Positions 1 through 5,180 of a DNA stretch of 6,542 nt are shown here, piece after piece. The stretch spans positions 1 through 6,542 of the forward strand of contig SYLK01000604.1 of NCBI GenBank assembly GCA_005809115.1, given 5' to 3'. Under the pieces are notes generated by a model. It was not told where the DNA came from, ran no database searches, and saw only the letters and a program-made list of their open reading frames with translations. Numbering within the stretch: position 1 is the first letter of the stretch; the number at the start of each line of letters is the position of its first letter. The translations under genes and the position numbers were made by a program. This DNA comes from Planctomyces sp. (GTDB taxonomy: Bacteria > Planctomycetota > Planctomycetia > Planctomycetales > Planctomycetaceae).

Positions 1-190
1 GATTGTCCAACATGTCATGAGTTCGGGGCTGAAACCTATTTCCCGGCGTGGTCGTGGAGAGCCGCGGCGGTCCAGGCAGCAACAGTCACCGGACTCGTGT
101 TTGTGATCCCGTGACCTCAGACAGCAGAGCAAACTCGCATCAGCAGGCAGTTCAGGTCTCACAGCACATCGCGGTCCGGGTCGTGCAAAA
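1..190. other. Region downstream of the LamG gene, no gene seen
   Basis: Neither strand shows a recognisable gene. A plus-strand frame from 48 runs into the LamG gene and looks like its shadow. A 7-bp stem with one mismatch (85-92 with 108-115, 15-nt loop) could form, but no T run follows it on the minus strand, so it is not called a terminator. Confidence 0.4.
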
Positions 191-1090
191 TCACCTGGCG
201 AGTTCAGCGGCGCCCCGGGACAGAGTGCGGAGAAACTCGACTTCGTCGCCACTCAGCGCGCGATTGAAGATCGTCAGGTCGTCGAAATCCCCGATAAAGC
301 TGAGTCCCAGCATGATGGCCACCTTATCGGGATCCCAGTCAAACTCGAGTTTTCTCCGCAGCGTTCCCTGGTGAATCCCGTGGAGATAGAACGAGGCCGA
401 GGAAATTTCGTCCCCACTGGCGTTGACGTCCTGAAACGTAAATGCCACATGCGTCCAGAGCCTGTCGTTGAATGCCGGCCTGAGCACTGGAACCATTGGT
501 CGCAGTTCCGGGGGAAACTGTTCCCAGGCGATATTGTCCGGATTCCACACGGACATTCTGGGGAACATGCCGAGCCGGCAGGCACGCGGGAGCTTTTCGT
601 CAAAGTCCACCCACATTCCGGAGTCATTCCACGCTTTGTCCGTGATCTGAATGGGGTCACTGTAACCAGGCTTCAGACCCTTGTCGGGATCAAGCCGCAG
701 CCAGAACGAAACCGTACCGGACCAGTCGGCCCGGCTGAACGGGATGTTGCTGCCGCGGAAATAAAGTACCTTTCCTGCGTTATCGCCAAATCGCAAGGCA
801 CCTCCATACCGCCCGCCATCGGGAATAATCGTCACATCACTGCGATGATTCCCGGGCTGTGACTGTGTCCGCTCGTAGGATTCCGCGGTAAAAATGCCCG
901 GTTCGGCGCCGAGACGTGCATCGAATCCCGAATCAAACGGTGCGTGAAACACCAGCGCCTCAGCCAGCCGTGCACGTGGTTCCGTCGCACGCGCGGCCAT
1001 CTGGCCGAAGATCATCAGCCCGATGGCGAACAGAAAACAAAACCCCAGTGGCTGCGGCACAAACGGGCGGGGCATCAATGGCTGCGGCAT
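191..1090 (-). CDS. Exported LamG (concanavalin A-like) domain protein
   Basis: The 299-residue product begins with a signal peptide. A Pro-rich n-region (1-15) is followed by a hydrophobic core, LGFCFLFAIGLMIFGQ (15-30), and a probable signal peptidase I site after Ala33-Arg-Ala35. There is no lipobox, as the Cys at 18 lies inside the hydrophobic core. Residues about 45-288 form one LamG/concanavalin A-like jelly-roll, with the typical RYGGALRFGDN (94-104), SGTVSFWLRLDPD (124-136), WTHVAFTFQD (212-221), SFYLHGIHQG (233-242) and the closing FIGDFDDLTIFNRALSGDEV (265-284). The middle (about 137-200, with SDPIQITDKAWND at 144-156) matches my memory of a planctomycete group of secreted LamG proteins. 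The role is probably carbohydrate or protein binding in the periplasm or cell envelope; no enzymatic residues are evident. The ATG at 1090 is chosen because AGGGA lies 8 nt upstream, the signal peptide fits, and the frame upstream overlaps the preceding gene. The stop is TGA at 191-193. Confidence 0.9.
   Translation of the reverse strand: MPQPLMPRPFVPQPLGFCFLFAIGLMIFGQMAARATEPRARLAEALVFHAPFDSGFDARLGAEPGIFTAESYERTQSQPGNHRSDVTIIPDGGRYGGALRFGDNAGKVLYFRGSNIPFSRADWSGTVSFWLRLDPDKGLKPGYSDPIQITDKAWNDSGMWVDFDEKLPRACRLGMFPRMSVWNPDNIAWEQFPPELRPMVPVLRPAFNDRLWTHVAFTFQDVNASGDEISSASFYLHGIHQGTLRRKLEFDWDPDKVAIMLGLSFIGDFDDLTIFNRALSGDEVEFLRTLSRGAAELAR
1046..1090 (-). repeat. Three-unit 15-bp tandem repeat at the start of the LamG gene
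   Basis: The first 45 coding bases fall into three 15-bp units encoding MPQPL, MPRPF and VPQPL. Units one (1076-1090) and three (1046-1060) match at 13 of 15 bases, while the middle unit (1061-1075) is more diverged. Each unit begins with a potential start codon (ATG, ATG, GTG). The repeat lengthens the n-region of the signal peptide in steps of five residues. Confidence 0.55.
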
Positions 1091-1098
1091 TCTAATGT

Positions 1099-1103
1099 TC
1101 CCT
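1099..1103 (-). promoter_or_regulatory. Ribosome binding site of the LamG-protein gene
   Basis: AGGGA on the minus strand lies 8 nt before the ATG at 1090. It favours this start over the in-frame ATG at 1075 and GTG at 1060, and over the far upstream start at 1423, which would overlap the small gene completely. Confidence 0.65.
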
Positions 1104-1130
1104 GATCGGACGCACCAGGACCGGCGACCG

Positions 1131-1364
1131 TTATTCGGCCGGCTGAGGATTTGTGCCGGCGGCGGCGCTCGGCTGAATACATTCGCGGGCCACCTGCCGG
1201 GCGGCCCGATAAGCGTGTCGAATTGTGAACAGTCGAGATTCGATCTGTTCGGCGGAAAAATACTTGCCGTGATCGCTCGTGGGCAGGCCGGCGAGCGACA
1301 ACGTGAGGGGCAGCAGGTCGAGGAACTCGCGGTAGCGGCGGCTGACTTCAGAATGATCGGCCAT
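1131..1364 (-). CDS. Small conserved-looking protein of unknown function (77 aa)
   Basis: I do not recognise a named family. The product has 77 residues with no signal peptide or membrane span. It begins with a charged, probably helical part containing RRYREFLDLLPLTLSLAGLP (9-28), then a Tyr-Phe-Ser-Ala-Glu-Gln-Ile segment (35-41) and a second basic helix, LFTIRHAYRAARQVARE (45-61), and ends in an Ala/Pro-rich tail. The two-helix layout suggests a small helical hairpin, possibly a protein-protein adaptor, but this is only inference. Coding status is supported by about 70% GC in third positions, a sensible amino-acid composition, and tight placement between the FHA gene (36-nt gap) and the LamG gene (40-nt gap). 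The ATG at 1364 has no good Shine-Dalgarno. I have a vague memory of similar short proteins in planctomycete genomes, which would need a search to confirm. Confidence 0.75.
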   Translation of the reverse strand: MADHSEVSRRYREFLDLLPLTLSLAGLPTSDHGKYFSAEQIESRLFTIRHAYRAARQVARECIQPSAAAGTNPQPAE

Positions 1365-1400
1365 ATTCGAAACTTGCCCAAAAAACCGACGATGGATGCA

Positions 1401-2270
1401 TCAGGGCGATGGACGACGACCATTGTACTGCTTCAGAATTGCATCCGCGGCTCCGGTCGGCTTTTCAGGATCCTTTGTTCCAGAACTGCCCTTTGGGGCT
1501 TCCGTCCTGGCGCCGGTCGAAGCGGGATCGGGCAGAGCGATGGCAGCCTGCGGCTGGGTCGTCGGAGACGGAGTGGCAGGCGCTTCGGGCATTCCGGGCA
1601 TCGGGAAGCCAGACATGGGCTGCCCCATCATGGGAGGATACATCTGACCGTAGCCCGGCATGACATGCTGATACGGATACCCGCCATACATGCCACCGGG
1701 GAAACCCATCGGCTGCATCATCTGTGGCGGGTAACCGTATTGAGGCGGCATCATCTGACCGGGCGGCATCACCACGGTGTCCGTCGCCGGAGCTGAGGGC
1801 GGCTGTGTCGCAGCCTGGACTTCGGCAGGAGCGGGCGCGGCAGCAGCCTGTGGGACAGCCACTCCAGGCACGGCGGCGGGCATCTCCATCAGTGTCTGGG
1901 ATGAGACCTGCGTATCTTCCGGTTTCCCGCTCAGGTTAAATTCCGAGCTGGAAGAGGGGTCAATGGACTTTCCGGCCGCGATCGAAAAGCGAAACTCCAG
2001 GTTCCCGATGACCACATGATCGCCGCTGGCCATGATCGTCTCTTTCTGGATCCGCTTGCCATTGACAAAGGTTCCGTTAGTGCTTCCCAGATCACGCAGT
2101 CGCACGGCAAAATCATCAATACTGAAGATGCAGTGGTGACGGCTGACCATCTCGCTGTTTGGGCGCAACTGACAATCCTGCTCACGCCCGATCAGGAACT
2201 TCCTCCTGTTCAGCGGTATCACCTGTCCGGTATGTTTCCCACCAACGACAGACAGTTCGGCCGCGATCAT
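1401..2270 (-). CDS. FHA-domain protein with Pro/Met/Gly/Tyr-rich tail
   Basis: The 289-residue protein starts with a complete forkhead-associated domain (about residues 4-97), a module that binds phosphothreonine peptides, usually on Ser/Thr-kinase substrates or partners. The canonical binding elements are present: Gly-Arg-Glu (28-30), SRHH (43-46) and LGSTNGTFVNG (61-71). The rest is low complexity. Residues about 102-130 are Ser/Glu/Thr-rich, 131-166 are Ala/Pro/Gln/Val-rich, 167-234 are extremely rich in Pro, Met, Gly and Tyr (for example MMPPQYGYPPQMMQPMGFP at 173-191), and 235-270 are Pro/Thr/Ala/Lys-rich. The last 17 residues form a short predicted helix with a basic end (AADAILKQYNGRR). 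There is no signal peptide or membrane segment, so it is probably cytoplasmic. The start at 2270 is supported by GGGGAG 10 nt upstream. The small gene at 1364 follows after 36 nt. Partner and process are unknown; FHA proteins serve signalling, secretion or cell-division roles, and nothing here chooses among them. Confidence 0.93.
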   Translation of the reverse strand: MIAAELSVVGGKHTGQVIPLNRRKFLIGREQDCQLRPNSEMVSRHHCIFSIDDFAVRLRDLGSTNGTFVNGKRIQKETIMASGDHVVIGNLEFRFSIAAGKSIDPSSSSEFNLSGKPEDTQVSSQTLMEMPAAVPGVAVPQAAAAPAPAEVQAATQPPSAPATDTVVMPPGQMMPPQYGYPPQMMQPMGFPGGMYGGYPYQHVMPGYGQMYPPMMGQPMSGFPMPGMPEAPATPSPTTQPQAAIALPDPASTGARTEAPKGSSGTKDPEKPTGAADAILKQYNGRRPSP

Positions 2271-2640
2271 ATGTTGTTCACTCCCCGAAACCTGCAGAAT
2301 TGCGTCCGAAACAGACTACCCCGTCCATGATCGTCGCACTCTCAACACACCCCTGGACTACCGAATTCAGACCCGTCACTTCCTGACTGGCACACTGCAG
2401 AATTCCAGGATTCCTCTGCGAAGACCACAGCAGGCCCCACGGAGATACGCGGGAGCTTTCGACAATCGCCGAGAGGTGATTCAATCCGCACGTCGAACAC
2501 TCACTGCACCAGACAGGTAACACTGACGGGAAACGTCATTGACCGACGCGGGTCTGGCGACCGTTTCAGATCGCAGTCTCTGACAGACAGATCTGCAGGA
2601 CCATTCAGTACGCGACCGGCGGGACGTTGTTGCAAAATCA
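2271..2640 (-). other. 370-nt intergenic region upstream of the FHA gene
   Basis: No gene is convincingly present. A minus-strand frame runs from a GTG at 2523 to a TGA at 2278-2280, 81 codons with six cysteines (three as Cys-x2-Cys-x2-Cys near the start). Its third-position GC is about 62%, against about 70% in the small gene at 1131-1364, and I recognise no motif, so I left it out. An imperfect hairpin (GCAG 2573-2576 with CTGC 2593-2596, plus an inner 4-bp stem) lies downstream of the lipoyl gene but has no T run. The 10-mer ctgcagaatt occurs twice on the plus strand (2292-2301 and 2395-2404), probably by chance. The region most likely holds the promoter of the FHA-gene unit, but no -35/-10 pair is good enough to call. 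Confidence 0.5.
2281..2286 (-). promoter_or_regulatory. Ribosome binding site of the FHA gene
   Basis: On the minus strand GGGGAG lies 10 nt before the ATG at 2270. It is one of the two clear Shine-Dalgarno-like sites in the window and supports that start. Confidence 0.6.
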
Positions 2641-3510
2641 TCATCCAATATTCCCGGCCACATTGCAAAGGACTTCTGCCAAATTTTTTTCTTCGGCACT
2701 GTAGTGCCTCTGCCTGACCGACAGGCTCAGTACCGAAGCAATCTGCTCCGGCAGCGCCGCCACAAAGCTTTCCTCATTGAATCCCGGACACAGTTCCACA
2801 ATTCCGGGCAGCTGTGGTGTCAGCCCCGCAGTTCGCAGCAGGATGCTGCCGTGCTGCAGGACCGTACCGCGCCGGCGTCGCTGTGCGCTGCCTGCGATTT
2901 TCCGCGTCAAGGCCTGCGGTTCGCCGCTGGTGCAGACAATGTCGTTGGGATCCTGGCGAAGGAAACACAGGAATGGCTGCGCCGAGGACGGCAGCCCCGA
3001 CGGCAGCGCCAGACCGGTCACCGGGAGGCCGCGCGGGACGGACGGAGAATCGGGATCAGCCGAACGCAAACGGCACGGCAGACCACAGTCCTGCAACAGT
3101 TGCACAATTGCTCCATGAATCCGTGCGTAGAGACGAACCGGGTCAGAATGGAGCGGATGCCGGACCGGCACAACACAGGAATACGTCAGCTCGCGATCAT
3201 GCAGAATTGCTCCGCCACCAGTCAGGCGTCGGACGACTGGCAGCGAGCCCGGCAGAACGTCGCGGCAGGACACGGGATCCTGAAAATACCCGACAGTCAC
3301 GGTGGGCTGACTCCAGCGGTAGACGCGTACGACGCAACCGGGCGCATTCGAAAAAATCTGCAGCAGTGCGGCATCGAACGCCATGTTCACAGCGCCTGAG
3401 CGGGCATGTTCATCCACAATCAGGTCGCAGGGCGTAGTGACGTCCTCGCTCAGTCGAGGTGCCCGAACTTGTCCAGGGGAGCCCTGCCGGAATGGCATTT
3501 CAACAGTCAT
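2641..3510 (-). CDS. Lipoate-protein ligase / octanoyltransferase family protein (LplA/LipM-like)
   Basis: This is an enzyme of the BPL/LplA/LipB fold that attaches lipoyl or octanoyl groups to a lysine of lipoyl domains; the adjacent P-protein genes make glycine cleavage H-protein the obvious substrate. From the ATG at 3510 it has 289 residues. Visible elements are CDLIVDEHARSGAVNMAFD (28-46), the acyl/adenylate-binding VVRRLTGGGAILHD (92-105), Phe-Leu-Cys-Phe around Cys182, the catalytic-type lysine in KIAGSAQRR (Lys204 onward) and LQHGSILL (218-225). It is a single catalytic domain without the C-terminal accessory domain of E. coli LplA. A Pro/Ser-rich stretch at about 151-176 looks like an insertion. 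Cys182 sits where LipM-type octanoyltransferases carry their nucleophile, so ligase versus octanoyl transferase is open. The start is uncertain: ATG 3510 and ATG 3498 are both possible, neither has a good Shine-Dalgarno, and the frame is open upstream to 3627 inside gcvPB. The C-terminal end looks short and lacks the Lys-Tyr...Trp motif I would expect. Confidence 0.87.
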   Translation of the reverse strand: MTVEMPFRQGSPGQVRAPRLSEDVTTPCDLIVDEHARSGAVNMAFDAALLQIFSNAPGCVVRVYRWSQPTVTVGYFQDPVSCRDVLPGSLPVVRRLTGGGAILHDRELTYSCVVPVRHPLHSDPVRLYARIHGAIVQLLQDCGLPCRLRSADPDSPSVPRGLPVTGLALPSGLPSSAQPFLCFLRQDPNDIVCTSGEPQALTRKIAGSAQRRRRGTVLQHGSILLRTAGLTPQLPGIVELCPGFNEESFVAALPEQIASVLSLSVRQRHYSAEEKNLAEVLCNVAGNIG

Positions 3511-3571
3511 GCGGCGTGTCCGGCGAAGGTTACTTTTACCGGCGGGCCCGCGAAGGCCCTCCGGATCCTGA

Positions 3572-5035
3572 TCAGCAGTCCGGTGACGACCAGCAAAGGA
3601 CCGGTTTTCTCGCGGCGGAGACCTCATCTGGTCGGGACACGGGAGTCTGGTGCGGCGCTGAGTTCACAATCTCGGGATCCTCATGGCAGATTTCCCGAAC
3701 CGCGCTGGCGAAGGCGTCCAGTGTCTCCATGGACTCGGTCTCCGTCGGCTCCATCATGAGCGCTTCTTCCACGACGAGCGGAAAATAGACCGTGGGCGCA
3801 TGATAGCCAGAGTCGAGCAGGCGTTTGGCGATGTCCATTGCAGTGATGCCGCGCGTTTCCTTCAGAACCCGTGCGCTGGCCACAAATTCGTGCATGCACC
3901 GCTTTCCGTGCGGCACCTCAAGCACATCCGCGATCTGACTGAGCAGATAATTCGCATTCAGCACGGCGTTTTCCGAGACCTCACGCAGCCCTCGGGCACC
4001 CAGCGTTCGGATGTAAAAGTAGCCTCGCAGCAGGATTCCAACGTTGCCAAAAAAGGTTCGCACCTGACCAATGCTGTGAATCGGAGTCGTCAGTGAATAC
4101 CGATTCCGATCGGGATCATGCGTGACAATCGGGCTCGGCAGAAAATCCGCCAGGAAGTCGCGGACCGCAATCGGTCCTGCCCCCGGACCACCGGCACCGT
4201 GGGGTCCCGTAAACGTTTTGTGGACATTGAAGTGCATCATGTCGCCGCCGAAATCGCCAGGGCGGGCCTTGCCCAGAATGGCATTCATGTTGGCTCCGTC
4301 GATGTACACCAGACCTCCCGCCTGATGCAGGATCTCTGCCACGGCAGCAATTTCCGGCTCGAACAGTCCCAGAGTGCTGGGGTTCGTAATCATGAACACG
4401 GCCGTGCGGTCATCCACCTGATCCCGCAGTTCGCTCAGGTCCACGAAGGCCCCGGCTCCACTCCGGAGCTGGACGCAGTCGAAGCCGGCGAGGGCCGCCG
4501 AAGCAGGATTCGTCCCGTGAGCACTGGCCGGGAACAAGACCCGACGACGATCCTCGCCACGATGCCGAAACCAGGCGGACGCCGTCAGCAGAGCGGCCAG
4601 CTCGCCCTGCGCCCCGGCCGCCGGATGGAGCGAAACCGCCGGCAGGCCGGCGATCTCGGCCAGCATCCCCTGCAGCTCATACAGCACGCTTAACAATCCC
4701 TGAATCTGGTCCTCCGGCTGGTAAGGATGGCTGTGTGCTGCCTGTGTCAGCCGGGCCAGTCGTTCGTGCCGCTTGGGATTGTACTTCATCGTACAGCTGC
4801 CCAGCGGATAGAAGTGCGAATCCACACTCATGTTGAGCGTCGACAGATTGACGAAATGCCGCACAACATCCGGTTCAGCAATCTCAGGCAGATCCGGCGC
4901 TTCCCCGGCCAGAAATGCAGCGGGCAGCGGTGGAAATTCCTGCACTTCAGGCACGTCACAGGGCGGATAAACGACGGTTCCACGTCCGGGTCGGGACATT
5001 TCAAACAGGATCTGCGTGGTTGTGGGGTTTCTCAT
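3572..5035 (-). CDS. gcvPB: Glycine dehydrogenase (decarboxylating) subunit 2
   Basis: This is the C-terminal, PLP-carrying half of the split P-protein. It forms the glycine decarboxylase with GcvPA and works with lipoylated H-protein in the cytoplasm. From the ATG at 5035 it has 487 residues, normal for the family. Diagnostic stretches are the N-terminal RNPTTTQILFEMSRPGR (2-18), YPLGSCTMKYNP (76-87), FPASAHGTNPASA (168-180), VYIDGANMNAILG (243-255) and FNVHKTFTGPHGAGGPGAGP (269-288). In the last, Lys273 is the expected Schiff-base lysine. The C-terminal TPVSRPDEVSAARKPVL is also typical, followed by only a few extra residues. I chose 5035 because family members start directly with the Arg-Asn-Pro/Thr...Gln-Leu/Ile-Leu-Phe-Glu motif. 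An in-frame GTG at 5071 would add 12 residues without family support. The Shine-Dalgarno match at 5035 is weak (GAG about 7 nt upstream). The lipoyl-transfer gene follows after 61 nt, probably in the same transcript. Confidence 0.97.
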   Translation of the reverse strand: MRNPTTTQILFEMSRPGRGTVVYPPCDVPEVQEFPPLPAAFLAGEAPDLPEIAEPDVVRHFVNLSTLNMSVDSHFYPLGSCTMKYNPKRHERLARLTQAAHSHPYQPEDQIQGLLSVLYELQGMLAEIAGLPAVSLHPAAGAQGELAALLTASAWFRHRGEDRRRVLFPASAHGTNPASAALAGFDCVQLRSGAGAFVDLSELRDQVDDRTAVFMITNPSTLGLFEPEIAAVAEILHQAGGLVYIDGANMNAILGKARPGDFGGDMMHFNVHKTFTGPHGAGGPGAGPIAVRDFLADFLPSPIVTHDPDRNRYSLTTPIHSIGQVRTFFGNVGILLRGYFYIRTLGARGLREVSENAVLNANYLLSQIADVLEVPHGKRCMHEFVASARVLKETRGITAMDIAKRLLDSGYHAPTVYFPLVVEEALMMEPTETESMETLDAFASAVREICHEDPEIVNSAPHQTPVSRPDEVSAARKPVLCWSSPDC

Positions 5036-5180
5036 TGAGATCTCGGCGCTCGTGTGGGCATCGGGAAGCACGACCCCGGGGCAACTCGACCGGATTCTCT
5101 GATCCCGGGGAATTCGGGGCGGTGAAGGGGGACGCTGATGTGGTCGGAGTGTGATTGAAATCCTGTCACTGGAAGCTGGT
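5036..5180 (-). other. Spacer between gcvPA and gcvPB
   Basis: This 145-nt gap is longer than is usual for two subunits of one enzyme, whose genes often abut or overlap. I see no recognisable small gene, no intrinsic terminator (no GC-rich hairpin followed by a T run on the minus strand) and no clear -35/-10 pair. It contains two GC-rich palindromic cores, CCCCGGGG at 5074-5081 and CCCGGGG at 5104-5110, of unknown meaning. The gcvPB frame stays open back to a GTG at 5071, so its 3' part could be coding if that start were used, but the family alignment argues against this. Confidence 0.5.

Noticed and set aside
85..115. Stem-loop after the LamG gene as a transcription terminator
   Set aside because: The stem has an internal mismatch, the loop is 15 nt and no T run follows on the minus strand.
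1091..1423. Long N-terminal extension of the LamG frame back to 1423
   Set aside because: It covers the whole small gene at 1131-1364, is rich in Cys, Arg, Pro and Ser like an off-frame translation, and would bury the signal peptide 111 residues inside the protein.
2573..2596. Hairpin downstream of the lipoyl-transfer gene as a terminator
   Set aside because: Two short 4-bp stems with a bulge and no T run; too weak to call.
2683..2692. Possible frameshift at the A7 run (minus strand) near the end of the lipoyl-transfer gene
   Set aside because: The C-terminus looks short, but the current frame keeps a plausible Ser-Ala-Glu-Glu...Leu-Ala-Glu-Val-Leu helix across the run, and neither alternative frame gives a convincing Lys-Tyr...Trp ending.
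2704..3399. Long plus-strand open frame opposite the lipoyl-transfer gene (others opposite gcvPB, the FHA and the LamG genes)
   Set aside because: These are antisense frames in GC-rich coding DNA, rich in Arg, Gly, Pro, Ser and His, with no motif; the minus-strand frames have clear family matches.
3511..3627. Upstream extension of the lipoyl-transfer gene overlapping the end of gcvPB
   Set aside because: The extra 39 residues are Arg/Pro-rich, unlike family N-termini, and start inside gcvPB; ATG 3510 fits better.
5036..5071. GTG start of gcvPB at 5071
   Set aside because: It adds 12 residues before the conserved Met-Arg-Asn-Pro start that family members use.
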